Below are positions 26,052-35,511 of a DNA stretch of 59,234 nt, one piece after another. Both the position numbers and the translations under genes were made by a program. Location: contig JAJYUB010000022.1 of the NCBI GenBank assembly GCA_021792795.1, positions 1-59,234 of the forward strand. Reading direction: 5' to 3'. The DNA comes from Acidobacteriota bacterium (lineage in GTDB: Bacteria > Acidobacteriota > Terriglobia > Terriglobales > Acidobacteriaceae). How positions within the stretch are numbered: position 1 is the first letter of the stretch; each line of letters begins with the position of its first letter. The notes beneath the pieces were generated by a model, which made no database searches, had not been told where the DNA came from, and worked only from the letters and a program-made list of their open reading frames with translations.

Positions 26052-27496
26052 CTACAACGCGCATGTTTACCCCCACGTCTCAAATTCCTCCCCTGGAGCG
26101 GGCCAGCATGATGCATGTGCTGGTGGTCGATGACGATACCGCCATCCGCACTGCTGTTTCCGATATCGCGCGCAACCATGGTTTTGCCGTGTCCAGCGTG
26201 GAGGACGTCCATGCCGCGCGGGCCGCACTGAAGGCCCACATGGCCGACATTGTGCTCCTCGACCTGAAACTGCCGGGTGGCGGCGGACTGCCGCTGGTGG
26301 AAGAAATCCGCACCTTGTATCCGGAAACGGTGGTGGTGGTGATGACCGCCTATGCCACGGTGTCCTCCGCCGTGGAGGCGATGCGCACCGGGGCCAGCGA
26401 GTACCTGACCAAGCCCTTCACCATGGACGAATTGTCGGACGTGCTGGAGCGCGCCTCGGAGCGCCGCCACTTCGATACCGAGAGCCGCCGGCTGCGAGAA
26501 AAGCTGCGCACATCCGATGGGTTCGGGACCCTGATCGGGCGCAGTCCGGAGATGGAACGGGTCTATCGCATTTTGTCCAAGGTGGCCCACACCACACATC
26601 CGGTGCTGATCCTGGGCGAAAGCGGGACCGGCAAGGAGATTGTCGCCCGGACGATTCACTACAACGGGCCCAACGCCGCCCATCCTTTTATTCCAGTGGA
26701 TTGCGGATCGCTGGTGCCGACGTTGATCGAAAGCGAATTGTTCGGCTATGTGAAAGGGGCGTTCACCGGAGCGAACCGCTCCAAGGAAGGCTTGCTGGCG
26801 ACCGCGGAAGGCGGCACCGTTTTCCTGGACGAGATTGGCGAATTGCCGCTCGACCTGCAGGCGAAGCTGCTGCGGGCGCTGCAGGAAAAGGAGATTCGGC
26901 CGATCGGGTCGAACCAGCGGGTCCCCATCCACGTGCGCATCCTGGCGGCCACCAATCGTGACCTGGTGACGATGGTGGAGCAGGGCAAGTTCCGCAAGGA
27001 CCTGTTTTTCCGCTTGAATGTGGTCAACGTGAAGGTGCCTTCGCTGCGCGAGCGCCGCGCGGATATTGCGCTGCTGGCGGCACACTTTCTGGAACGGCGC
27101 CGTCGCGAAACCGGGGTGTCGTACACCCTGAGCGACGATGTGCTGCGCGTGTTGGGCAGCTACGATTGGCCAGGCAACGTGCGTGAACTGGAAAACACGA
27201 TCGAGCGGGCGTGCGCTCTTTCCTCCGGCCCGGTATTGCACCTAGGAGACATGCCGACCCAGTTGCAGGAACATCGAATGCAGCGGCAGGACGCCGCGGA
27301 AACAGCGCCGGAGGAGGCCGTCCAGATCGATGCCAGCATCCTGACGATCGCGGAGATGGAGAAGCAGGCGATCCTGAACACGCTGCGCCAGCTGAATGGA
27401 GACAAGCTGACAGCGGCACGGCTGCTGGGCATCGGCAAGACGACGCTCTATCGCAAGCTGAAGGAATACGGCATCTCGGACGACCCGGAAGTCTGA
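26045..27496 (+). CDS. NtrC-family sigma-54-dependent response regulator
   Basis: A 483-residue regulator. The receiver starts at MMHVLVVDDD (residue 22), with the phospho-acceptor Asp in IVLLDLKLP and the Lys in LTKPFTMDEL. The AAA+ domain has Walker A GESGTGKE, the sigma-54-contacting loop GAFTGA (in KGAFTGANRSK), Walker B GTVFLDEIGELP and a R-finger region. A Fis-type helix-turn-helix ends it (DKLTAARLLGIGKTTLYRKL). The first start at 26045 overlaps the kinase stop; an ATG at 26108 with GGAG upstream is equally possible. It activates RpoN promoters; targets are unknown. Confidence 0.93.
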   Translation: MLTTTRMFTPTSQIPPLERASMMHVLVVDDDTAIRTAVSDIARNHGFAVSSVEDVHAARAALKAHMADIVLLDLKLPGGGGLPLVEEIRTLYPETVVVVMTAYATVSSAVEAMRTGASEYLTKPFTMDELSDVLERASERRHFDTESRRLREKLRTSDGFGTLIGRSPEMERVYRILSKVAHTTHPVLILGESGTGKEIVARTIHYNGPNAAHPFIPVDCGSLVPTLIESELFGYVKGAFTGANRSKEGLLATAEGGTVFLDEIGELPLDLQAKLLRALQEKEIRPIGSNQRVPIHVRILAATNRDLVTMVEQGKFRKDLFFRLNVVNVKVPSLRERRADIALLAAHFLERRRRETGVSYTLSDDVLRVLGSYDWPGNVRELENTIERACALSSGPVLHLGDMPTQLQEHRMQRQDAAETAPEEAVQIDASILTIAEMEKQAILNTLRQLNGDKLTAARLLGIGKTTLYRKLKEYGISDDPEV

Positions 27497-27571
27497 TCCG
27501 TTCGGGTGGGGCTTCGCGCTCCGCTGCCGGCCCAACGAAAACGCAATCGGTCAACCTTAAGGAGAAATCGC

Positions 27572-28075
27572 ATGTCGCAGTCCGTATTGCTGGTGACGAC
27601 GATGTCGGGAGCAGACAATTGTGCTGCTGCCATTGGACGGCAACTTGGCCTGTCGGTCGAAGTGGCGGAAAACCGACGCGTTGCGCTGGCTGCGCTGCGC
27701 CGAAGAGAATACTGCGTGCTGGTGCTGGACGAAAGCCTGGTGGAGGCCGACCCTGCCGGCGCCGAAGTGCTGTGGCAACAGGCGGGTCTGGCCGTCCCCA
27801 TCCAGGTGAATCTTGGCATTTCCGGATGCAACCGGGTGTTGCGCGAAGTGCGCGCCGCGTTGCAACGGCGCGAACGGGAACTGTCGCTGGCGATGCGGGC
27901 TGCGGCCCAGATCATGGAAGGCGAAATGAATACGACCATTACCGGACTGCTGCTGCAAACCCAGTTGGCCATGGAAGAGCCGATGCTCACACCGGGGACG
28001 GCGGTCAAGCTGCGGCAGGTATTCGCGCTGGCGAGCGAGTTGCGCGAGCAGTTGCGGACGCCGCCGGAACTCTGA
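27572..28075 (+). CDS. Degenerate receiver plus kinase-helix-like protein
   Basis: A 167-residue protein starting at the ATG at 27572 behind a strong AAGGAG site. Residues 1-90 look like a receiver fold (SVLLVTTMSGADNCAAAI, then CVLVLDESLVEADPAG), but the early acidic pair and the C-terminal Lys seen in real receivers are missing. Residues about 105-150 resemble a DHp dimerisation helix (AAAQIMEGEMNTTITGLLLQTQLAMEEP) with Glu where the phospho-histidine would be. It lies 75 bases after the NtrC regulator on the same strand, so it is probably the third gene of that unit and may act as a modulator that binds the kinase or regulator. Function is unproved. Confidence 0.6.
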   Translation: MSQSVLLVTTMSGADNCAAAIGRQLGLSVEVAENRRVALAALRRREYCVLVLDESLVEADPAGAEVLWQQAGLAVPIQVNLGISGCNRVLREVRAALQRRERELSLAMRAAAQIMEGEMNTTITGLLLQTQLAMEEPMLTPGTAVKLRQVFALASELREQLRTPPEL

Positions 28076-28173
28076 GGCGTTTTTCAAGGACCCGCATCGC
28101 TCCGCCCACAGGCATACCTCTGCACGCAGCAACATCCGATGCGGGACTGGTACCGAAGGGCCACCGCCGAAGA

Positions 28174-29628
28174 TCAATGCTCGACGATCACTCCGCGGCT
28201 CCCGTGTTCATCGGTACAAGGGGTACCGAGAGGTGCCCGCTTCGGGGAGAAATCGGCGGTGGTCAGGGCCAGCGGCCCGGTCGTGTAACTGCATACCGAT
28301 CCCATCGTGGGCGCAGGCGCGACAGGCCTCGGAGGGGGTGGCTGCGACGTACCGGCAATAATCACGCCGGTGTTGTCTGGGCCGTAATTGCACGGCGCGC
28401 CAATGGCCGCCTGCATGGGCGCGAAGTCGTAGGTGGTTCCCGCCTTCGGTCCTGATGTCAATTTGCAGACAGAGCCCAGCTCAGCCTGCGGCGCTGCTGG
28501 CGCAGATGCGCCAGAGCTCGCCAAGGTCGCTGAGGCCGGCGGCGGCGCGGCTGCATTCGGTGTTGCCGCCTGCGGCACTGTTGTACAAGCGGAAGGCGGT
28601 GTGCAGGACGGAACATCTGCAATCGGAGCGGCGACAATCACCCCGTTGCTGCCCGCACCGTCGTCGCAGGCCGTATTCAACGGCGCATGCATGGGAGCAT
28701 AATCGCGCGTGCTTCCCGCCTTGGGCCCGGAGGTGAACTTGCAGACCGTTCCCGTTTGTTGGGCCGCGACAATCACTCCGCTGCTGCCCGCACCGTCGTC
28801 GCAGGCCGTATTCAGCGGCGCATGCATGGGAGCATAATCGCGCGTGCTTCCCGCCTTGGGCCCGGAGGTGAACTTACAGGCCGTTCCCGTTGGCGGTTTT
28901 GGAAGGACTGCGACGATCACTCCGCTGCTTCCCGCTCCGTCGTCGCACGCGGTACCCAGCGGCGCATGCATGGGGGCATAATCATGCGTGCTCCCGGCCT
29001 TCGGCCCGGACGTAAACTTACAGACTGTTCCCATATGTTGCGCGGCGACAATCACCCCGCTGCTGCCCGCCCCGTCGTCGCAGGCCGTATTCAGCGGCGC
29101 ATGCATGGGAGCATAATCGCGCGTGCTTCCCGCCTTCGGTCCGGAGGTGAACTTGCAGGCCGATCCCGTCTGCGGACTGTCTGATGCCTGCGCTACCGGA
29201 GGAGCGGCAATGATGGTCCCGCTGCTGCCAGATCCATCGGAGCAGGGCATATCGAGCGGGGCCTGCATGGGCGCATAATCCTGCGTTGTGCCTGTCCTCG
29301 GCCCCGCCGTGAATTTACAGACAGTCCCCATTTGCCGGTTGACCGCAGTTTCCGCCTTCGGCGCAGAGGCGACAATGGTCCCGGTGCTGCCAGATCCATC
29401 CTGACAGGGCGCATTCAGCGGCGCCTGCATGGGAGAGTAATCCTGGCTGTCGCCAGCTCTCGGTCCGGCGGTGAATTTGCAGATGGTCCCCATCTGCTGG
29501 CTGAGGGGAGAGGATGATTCACGGGACGGGTGAATAGTTGCAGCGAGAGCCGTCCCCAACAGGGCGGCTGGAAGCAACAGTGTCCACGCGTACTTGCGTC
29601 CGCAGTTTACGTGCCATGGGCGAACCAT
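28174..29628 (-). CDS. Exported protein made of eight cysteine-pair repeats
   Basis: A 484-residue protein starting at the ATG at 29628 (AAGGAG six bases upstream), with a signal peptide ending near ALAA. The mature part holds eight repeats of about 41 residues of pattern C(K/S)(F/L/Y)T-x-GP-x-AG...D(Y/F)xPM-xAPL...C-x-DG-x-GS-x-GxI. Each has two cysteines about 26 apart and a Gly-Ile-Val end. Repeats 3-6 are nearly identical in both protein and DNA. A Pro/Ala-rich spacer separates repeats 6 and 7. Such cysteine-pair repeats suggest disulfide-stabilised extracytoplasmic modules, perhaps surface or matrix-binding. I recognise no named family. Confidence 0.75.
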   Translation of the reverse strand: MVRPWHVNCGRKYAWTLLLPAALLGTALAATIHPSRESSSPLSQQMGTICKFTAGPRAGDSQDYSPMQAPLNAPCQDGSGSTGTIVASAPKAETAVNRQMGTVCKFTAGPRTGTTQDYAPMQAPLDMPCSDGSGSSGTIIAAPPVAQASDSPQTGSACKFTSGPKAGSTRDYAPMHAPLNTACDDGAGSSGVIVAAQHMGTVCKFTSGPKAGSTHDYAPMHAPLGTACDDGAGSSGVIVAVLPKPPTGTACKFTSGPKAGSTRDYAPMHAPLNTACDDGAGSSGVIVAAQQTGTVCKFTSGPKAGSTRDYAPMHAPLNTACDDGAGSNGVIVAAPIADVPSCTPPSACTTVPQAATPNAAAPPPASATLASSGASAPAAPQAELGSVCKLTSGPKAGTTYDFAPMQAAIGAPCNYGPDNTGVIIAGTSQPPPPRPVAPAPTMGSVCSYTTGPLALTTADFSPKRAPLGTPCTDEHGSRGVIVEH

Positions 29629-29821
29629 ATCTCGCTCCTTCTGGCTTTCAGTAAGAAGACTATTCTCGCGCAGAAACGTTATCAGCTTTTCCGCGGAAAT
29701 TTTGTATGTGTACAATCAACAGAAAATTCGACGACAAGAAAACCCGGTCGCGGCAAAAACGCATCTATGCGCCAACACTTGGGACAGCAGCCCAAGGGCC
29801 CCACCCCAAGTCCTACAAGCC

Positions 29822-31084
29822 CTAATGGATGGTCTTCATCTTGCGGGAGAGAAAGTCCATCAACAGATATTGGCCCAGGTTTTCCGGGGTGGTGAAGTAG
29901 GCCTTCCCTTTGCAAATGGCCGTGACCCGCTGCACAAACTGCACCAGGCCGGGATCGGAGGCCAGCATGAAGGTGTTGATCATGATGCCGGAGCGTCTGC
30001 AGCGGGCGACTTCTTCCAGAGTTTCATGGACCACCAGCGGGTCCAGGCCGAAGGCGCTTTTGTAAATGCGCCCATTCGGCAGCGTCAGCGCCGAGGGCTT
30101 GCCGTCGGTGATCATGGCAATCTGCTTCATGTCTTTGCGCTGGCGGGCCAGGATGCGCTGCGACAGGCGCAGGCCTTCGCGGGTGTTGGTGTAGTAGGGG
30201 CCGACCTTGGCGCGTGCCAGCTGCGACAGCGGCAGCTCCTCGGCGGAGTCGTGGAACAGCACCAGCGACAGTGTGTCGCCTGGATATTGTGTGCGCACCA
30301 GGTGCGACAGCGCCATGGCGACGCGTTTGGCGGGAGTGAAGCGGTCTTCTCCATACAAGATCATGGAGTGGGAACAGTCGAGCATCACCACGGTGGCGCA
30401 GGAGCTTTGATAGTCCGACTGATGCACGTGCAGGTCGCTGTATTCGAGGTTCAGCGGCAGAGAGAGACCTTCGCGGGCCAGCGCGGAACTCAGGGTGGCG
30501 GTCGCGTCGAGGTTCAGCGTGTCGCCAAACTCGTACAGGCGTGAACCGCCGACGATCTCGACCCCGGTGGAAAGTTCGCGGGTGTCGTGGCGACCGAAGG
30601 AGGACTTGCCGAGCGAGCCCAACAGGTCTCGCAGAGTTTTGTATCCGAGAAAGTCGAGCCCCTTGTCGGTGACCTGGAAACGTACCTCCGGCGCGGTGCC
30701 GCCGGCTTCCCCAACCGCAGGTGAAACGCGTCCGGCAACCGGCTGGGCCGCCGCAGCGGGCTGGCCGCGATCGAACTGGACGTAGTCTTCCTGTTCCATG
30801 CGGTCCAGCAACTGCTCGATCAATTTTTCGATCTCGCCTTCCGCAGCCATCTGGTCGAGGCGTTCCCGGATCGCGTCGTCGAACATGCCGCCATCCTCCA
30901 GCGCCTGACGCATGGCATTCCGCAAGTTGTCAAGGGTCTGCCCGCTGCCGAGTTCTTGAAAGTGGCTGAACGGGGAGCGGAAGCCGGAATCCAGCAGGAA
31001 ATCCGACAGTGCCTCCAGCAGGGATTCCATCTCCAACTCGTCAGCCAGGTTGCCCGTGTATTTGCTGTAGCGAATGCGCTTCAT
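29822..31084 (-). CDS. VWA-domain protein of MoxR-associated type
   Basis: A 420-residue cytosolic protein. The N-terminal half is helical and charged (residues about 40-150). The C-terminal von Willebrand factor A domain carries the MIDAS motif DCSHSM (residues about 230-235), then TxDG-type ITDGKPSA. Such proteins work with a MoxR AAA+ ATPase in metal-cofactor insertion or protein remodelling. Its partner gene lies 32 bases upstream on the same strand. The exact client is unknown; the pair is distinct from the BatA/B-linked set because no BatA/B genes are adjacent. Confidence 0.87.
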   Translation of the reverse strand: MKRIRYSKYTGNLADELEMESLLEALSDFLLDSGFRSPFSHFQELGSGQTLDNLRNAMRQALEDGGMFDDAIRERLDQMAAEGEIEKLIEQLLDRMEQEDYVQFDRGQPAAAAQPVAGRVSPAVGEAGGTAPEVRFQVTDKGLDFLGYKTLRDLLGSLGKSSFGRHDTRELSTGVEIVGGSRLYEFGDTLNLDATATLSSALAREGLSLPLNLEYSDLHVHQSDYQSSCATVVMLDCSHSMILYGEDRFTPAKRVAMALSHLVRTQYPGDTLSLVLFHDSAEELPLSQLARAKVGPYYTNTREGLRLSQRILARQRKDMKQIAMITDGKPSALTLPNGRIYKSAFGLDPLVVHETLEEVARCRRSGIMINTFMLASDPGLVQFVQRVTAICKGKAYFTTPENLGQYLLMDFLSRKMKTIH

Positions 31085-31116
31085 CGTTGCCCTGAAGAAA
31101 CATCGTCGTCAAAAGA

Positions 31117-32637
31117 TCAGTTGTAGACTTTGCGGCCGCGTCGCGCGGCCAAGTCGTCGGGATCGCGTTCCGCGCCCCGTTCCATGCGCTCGCCGGAATG
31201 GGCCTGCCTGTCGGGAGCGATAAAGCCGCGCTCCTCATTGCGGCTGATGCGGCGATGGGCCACCATGCCTTCCAGCAGAAACTCCGCCGCCGACACGATA
31301 CGCTCCGGGGCGTCTTTGGCACGGATGCCGAGGGGCGCCAGTGTCTCCATCAACCCCTGGATTTGACCCAGTTCGGCCAGCATTGCCGCAGCAGGCTGGT
31401 CGTCCTGCATCTTGATGTTGCCGCCGAGGTTGAACCATTGCTCAATCTGCTGGGTATTGGCGCCGGCAAAATAATGGTCGAAGACCTGGGCAATGGATTG
31501 GCGCACAATTTCGCGCACCACGGTCTCAGGTCCGCGTATCTCGCCCTCGTATTCCAGTTCAATTTTTCCGGTGATGCCGGGCAGCGCGCTGTACAGATCG
31601 CCGGCGCGCGGCACGGCCAGCGATTCGCCATGCTGAATGGCGCGCCGCTCGGCGTTTGAAACGACCAGCTCCATGGTGCTGATGGGCAGCCGCTGACTGA
31701 CCCCGCTGCGGCGGTCTACCTTCTTATCTTCCCGCGCAGTAAAGGCAATCTGCTCGACGATGGAGCGAATGTAGCCGGGAACCTCGGTCTTCATCAGGCC
31801 GCGTTCGGTCCAGGCTTCCTGGCCGGTGATGGCGATGCCTTCGACCAGCGTGAGCGGATAATGAGTGCGGATTTCCGAACCGATGCGGTCTTTCAATGGC
31901 GTGACAATCTTGCCGCGCGCTGTGTAATCCTCTGGATTGGCGCTAAAGATCAAGGCGACATCGAGGGCCAGGCGGACGGGATGGCCTTTGATCTGGACGT
32001 CGCCTTCCTGCATGATGTTGAATAGCGCGACCTGGATCTTGCCAGCGAGATCGGGCAGCTCATTCAGGGCAAAAATGCCGCGATTGGCGCGCGGCAGCAG
32101 ACCATAATGAATATTCAATTCGCTGGAAAGCTGTAGGCCGCTGCGCGCCGCTTTGATGGGGTCGAAATCGCCGATCAGGTCGGCAACGGTGACATCGGGA
32201 GTGGCCAGTTTCTCGACATAACGCCGATCGCGCGGTAGCCAGGCAATGGCCGTCGAGTCGCCATGTTCCGCAATGCGATCTTTGCAGGCTCGGCATACAG
32301 GCGCGTAGGGATTGTCGCGGATTTCGCAGCCGGCAATATAGGGAATCGTTTCATCGAGCAGGGCCGTGAGGGCGCGTAGAATCCGGCTCTTCGCCTGTCC
32401 CCGCAGGCCCAGCAGGATGAAGTTATGCCGCGACAGCACAGCATTCACAATCTGCGGGACCACGGTGTCGTCATAGCCGACGATTCCCGGGAACAGTGCA
32501 TCTTTGGCGCGCAGGCGCTCGATCAGATGCTCGCGCATCTCGTCTTTCACGGTGCGCAGGCCTAGCCGTGCTTCCGAGAAGCGGGTGCTGCGCCGCAACT
32601 CGCCCAGGGTTGCCGGAAGTTGGGATGAATTCGACAT
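31117..32637 (-). CDS. MoxR-type AAA+ ATPase
   Basis: A 506-residue AAA+ protein. Walker A reads LGLRGQAKSR, an Ala-for-Gly variant shared by this MoxR subfamily; Walker B and the sensor regions are in GIFALNELPDL and IFSANPED. A CxxC pair (CRACKD) sits in an insertion after about residue 110. Late in the protein is an Arg/Asp-rich tail. It is cotranscribed with the VWA gene downstream (32-base gap). MoxR-VWA pairs act as chaperones, for example for metal or complex assembly, but this one's client cannot be told from the sequence. Confidence 0.87.
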   Translation of the reverse strand: MSNSSQLPATLGELRRSTRFSEARLGLRTVKDEMREHLIERLRAKDALFPGIVGYDDTVVPQIVNAVLSRHNFILLGLRGQAKSRILRALTALLDETIPYIAGCEIRDNPYAPVCRACKDRIAEHGDSTAIAWLPRDRRYVEKLATPDVTVADLIGDFDPIKAARSGLQLSSELNIHYGLLPRANRGIFALNELPDLAGKIQVALFNIMQEGDVQIKGHPVRLALDVALIFSANPEDYTARGKIVTPLKDRIGSEIRTHYPLTLVEGIAITGQEAWTERGLMKTEVPGYIRSIVEQIAFTAREDKKVDRRSGVSQRLPISTMELVVSNAERRAIQHGESLAVPRAGDLYSALPGITGKIELEYEGEIRGPETVVREIVRQSIAQVFDHYFAGANTQQIEQWFNLGGNIKMQDDQPAAAMLAELGQIQGLMETLAPLGIRAKDAPERIVSAAEFLLEGMVAHRRISRNEERGFIAPDRQAHSGERMERGAERDPDDLAARRGRKVYN

Positions 32638-32821
32638 GGCTGCCCCCTTGGATCTTAGACGGGTATTCGTAGGGAAGGTTCTTCCTTCTTTCGATGCGCT
32701 TTCAACCCGTCACGGACAGGCGCGGGCGCAAATCGAGCAACATTCCACTCACCAACAACATGGAAATGGAAGGTTGCCGTGGATGCAAGGCCACTCGGCT
32801 GAACCGTCTTGCCCGAACGGA

Positions 32822-33430
32822 TCACATGATGAAGCCATTGTGCGCGGCTGTCTTTAAGCCCACGGAACCGCGTTGCAGCTTGGGCAGGATCAATTGATAA
32901 AACTCCATCAACCGGGCGGTGCGCTCTCTGTCGGAGTGGAGGTGCAACAGTTCCTGCTTGAACTCCAGATCCGCCGGGATGGCAGACGCCAGCAGGAAGG
33001 CCACCGGCTGATTCAGGTCCAATTGCGGAAATTCCGCGGCGGCGTTTCCGGACAGCTCCATCATTTCCATGTGCAGCGCGGCACATTGCTCGCGATCGCG
33101 CCGGGTGGAGCAGGGCTCCCGGTCCGCCAGAAAATCCACCTCCGCCTGCAGGAAACTTCGTCCGTCGAGGAGCGATTCAATTTCAAAACGGCGCTCGCCG
33201 CGGCAGAGGATGTCAAGGCGTCCATCCGGATAGCGGTGCATCACCGTCACAATTTTCGCGGTACATCCAACAATCGCAAGCCCCTCGCGCCGGGCCCGCA
33301 CCATGCCGAATTCGCCATGACACTGCAGGCATTCGCCGATCATTTCCTTGTAGCGATCTTCAAAGATATGCAGCGGCAGCGCTGCACCGGGAAACAAGAC
33401 GAGGTCGAGCGGGAACAACGGAATCTTCAT
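32822..33430 (-). CDS. Lon N-terminal substrate-binding-domain protein
   Basis: A 202-residue stand-alone LON domain, with the family opening IPLFPLDLVLFPGAALPLHIFEDRYKEM, and later FGMVRARREGLAIVGCTAKI and LDILCRGERRFEIESL. There is no AAA or protease part. Such proteins are thought to bind unfolded substrates or partners. It starts 30 bases after the TPR gene ends and probably shares its transcript. Confidence 0.87.
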   Translation of the reverse strand: MKIPLFPLDLVLFPGAALPLHIFEDRYKEMIGECLQCHGEFGMVRARREGLAIVGCTAKIVTVMHRYPDGRLDILCRGERRFEIESLLDGRSFLQAEVDFLADREPCSTRRDREQCAALHMEMMELSGNAAAEFPQLDLNQPVAFLLASAIPADLEFKQELLHLHSDRERTARLMEFYQLILPKLQRGSVGLKTAAHNGFIM

Positions 33431-33459
33431 TCTTTCTCCAGCTTGATTCAGTTCAGGTT

Positions 33460-33789
33460 TTAGATACCCTGATTTGTCAGTTCATCGAGCATTCCCTCCA
33501 TCTCTGCCAAAGCATGCTGGTTGCCGGTGCGGCGGGCGGATTCAATGCCGGCAAGCAGGCGGAGTTCAGCCTGGCGGGCGTTCCCGCTGGCCAGTAAAGT
33601 TTGCGCAGCCATTTGATAGCCGGCCGTGTAGTCTGGATGCGACTTCTGCAATGTATCGAACTGTTCCAGCGCCAAAGCAGTCTCGCCGCGATGGGTGTAT
33701 TCGACAGCCAGACCGTAGCGCGCAAACGCGTTACTGGGGTCCTGCGCCAGAATTTCATTAAATGCCGCCACTTTGTCTACACTCATCAT
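33460..33789 (-). CDS. Small TPR-repeat protein
   Basis: A 109-residue, mostly helical protein with two to three TPR-like motifs (residues about 20-50: AFARYGLAVEYTHRGETALALEQFDTL, then AGYQMAAQTLLASGNARQAELRLLAG). It is a protein-interaction scaffold with no enzyme motif. It lies upstream of the LON-domain gene on the same strand. Confidence 0.75.
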   Translation of the reverse strand: MMSVDKVAAFNEILAQDPSNAFARYGLAVEYTHRGETALALEQFDTLQKSHPDYTAGYQMAAQTLLASGNARQAELRLLAGIESARRTGNQHALAEMEGMLDELTNQGI

Positions 33790-33997
33790 GCCCCGAGAGA
33801 AAGAAATCTGGTTGGGCGGCGATCGATGCCGTCACTCTTCCACCTTACGGCGTCATGCGGTGCATCTCAAGCGATCTCCCCGTAAAAACTTTCGCAGCGT
33901 AAAATAAAAGTTCCCTTAGCAGTGGCGTCCCGCACATAGCGGCCGGACGCAATCCAAACCGAGGGCCTATATCAAGGCGCCTACAGGAGCAGCAGCC

Positions 33998-34525
33998 ATG
34001 ACAGAGATCGCAACATCTTCGCCTCAGCCACGCCGCGTAGCCGAGTCTCAGTCGGAGATGACGGAACTGGTATTGCCCAACGATACCAATCCCCTGGGCC
34101 ATCTACTGGGCGGGCGGCTGATGCTGTTTATTGACCTGGTGGCAGCCATGGCGGCGTATCGGCACGCGCGCGCGCACGTTGTTACAGCGTCGATGGAACA
34201 CATCGATTTTATCGCGCCTGTGCATGTTGGCGACCTGGTGATATTGAAGGCATCTGTCAACCGCGCATTCAAGACATCCATGGAAGTGGGAGTGAAGGCG
34301 TGGGTGGAAAACGCAATTGCAGGTTCCCGCCACCATATTGCTTCCGCATATCTGACTTTTGTAGCGATAGATGCGAACGGGCGACGGGTGCCGGTGCCGC
34401 CGTTGACGCTGGAAGGACCGGAGGAAGCTCGAAGGTTTGAGGACGCAGGACGCCGACGCGAACGCCGCGAGCAGGAAAAAGAACGGAAACGGCAGAACAG
34501 AGTTGCGCTTGAGGCCACCGTCTAA
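33998..34525 (+). CDS. Acyl-CoA thioesterase (hotdog fold)
   Basis: A 175-residue YciA/acyl-CoA-hydrolase-type protein. It has NPLGHLLGGRLMLFIDLVAAMAA (the hotdog helix with the Asp of the active site), HVVTASMEHIDFIAPVHVGDLV and SASAYLTFVAI strand segments. The C-terminal 30 residues are highly charged (ERREQEKERKRQNR). It hydrolyses acyl-CoA thioesters; chain-length preference is unknown. Confidence 0.88.
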   Translation: MTEIATSSPQPRRVAESQSEMTELVLPNDTNPLGHLLGGRLMLFIDLVAAMAAYRHARAHVVTASMEHIDFIAPVHVGDLVILKASVNRAFKTSMEVGVKAWVENAIAGSRHHIASAYLTFVAIDANGRRVPVPPLTLEGPEEARRFEDAGRRRERREQEKERKRQNRVALEATV

Positions 34526-34637
34526 GTTTTTCACGGCGCGGCAGAGGCCCCGTTTTCCTGCATCGCGCAAAGTCCGCGGCCGGCGCAACCGCTGGCAATG
34601 GGCCGCAATTACGAGTTGAGCAAGGAGTTGGACACGC

Positions 34638-35471
34638 ATGGGACACACGGGACAAGGACCGGATGGACCGCAGCCGCTGCCGGGCATTCGCCATATCGTT
34701 GCGGTCGGCTCCGGCAAAGGCGGGGTGGGCAAGACTACGATCGCAGTCAATCTGGCGATTGCGCTGGCCCGGCTGGGCAATCGCGTCGGCCTGCTGGATG
34801 CGGATGTGTATGGGCCGAACGTGCCGCTGATGATGGGCAGCCGGCAGCAGCCGCGGGTGCTGGAAGGCAATCGCATCGAGCCTCTCGAAGCCCATGGAGT
34901 GAAGTTGATTTCCGTCGGCTCCATCTCTCCAGGCGACAAGCCGATGGTGATGCGCGGGCCCATGCTGCACCAGATCATTCGTCAGTTTCTGCAGCAGGTG
35001 CAATGGGGCGAGCTGGATTATCTGATTGTCGATCTGCCGCCGGGCACCGGCGACGTGGTCATCTCCTTGGTGCAGACGGTTCCGTTGACCGGCGCAGTCA
35101 TCGTTTCCACGCCTTCCGATGTGGCCTTGCAGGATGGCCGCAAGGCGATTGAAATGTTTCGTCAGGTGAAGGTGGATGTGCTGGGCATCGTCGAGAACAT
35201 GAGCTTCTTCACATGTCCACATTGTCATCACGAGATCGATGTTTTTTCCAAGGGTGGCGTAGAGCGCACGGCGCGGGAGTATGAAATTGCATTCCTTGGC
35301 TCGATTGCGCTGGATCCGGAGATTCGGTCCGGAGGCGATCGCGGCCTTCCCATTTCGCTGGCCGGCGATCTGTCGGAGCAGGCGGCGCCGTTCTACAAAA
35401 TTGCGCGTCAACTGGCCGAACATGCGCGGGAGCATGCGTCGAAAGAAACGAACATCCTGGAAATCCGCTAA
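34638..35471 (+). CDS. Mrp/NBP35-family Fe-S carrier ATPase
   Basis: A 277-residue ATPase with the deviant Walker A GKGGVGKTT (residues about 25-33), the ADVYGPNVP segment and the late CPHC motif (residues about 195-198) that bridges an Fe-S cluster between two subunits. It lacks the N-terminal DUF59 domain of many Mrp proteins. Such proteins load Fe-S clusters onto apoproteins. The thioesterase before it lies 112 bases away and need not be related. Confidence 0.92.
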   Translation: MGHTGQGPDGPQPLPGIRHIVAVGSGKGGVGKTTIAVNLAIALARLGNRVGLLDADVYGPNVPLMMGSRQQPRVLEGNRIEPLEAHGVKLISVGSISPGDKPMVMRGPMLHQIIRQFLQQVQWGELDYLIVDLPPGTGDVVISLVQTVPLTGAVIVSTPSDVALQDGRKAIEMFRQVKVDVLGIVENMSFFTCPHCHHEIDVFSKGGVERTAREYEIAFLGSIALDPEIRSGGDRGLPISLAGDLSEQAAPFYKIARQLAEHAREHASKETNILEIR

Positions 35472-35511
35472 CGGAATTTCCTTTCACCGAATCGCGCTTT
35501 AGGCACTGCTC

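Noticed and set aside
28174-29628. Reading the exported repeat DNA as a CRISPR-like or satellite array
   Set aside because: The period is a multiple of three, the frame is open throughout, and the repeats conserve protein sequence.
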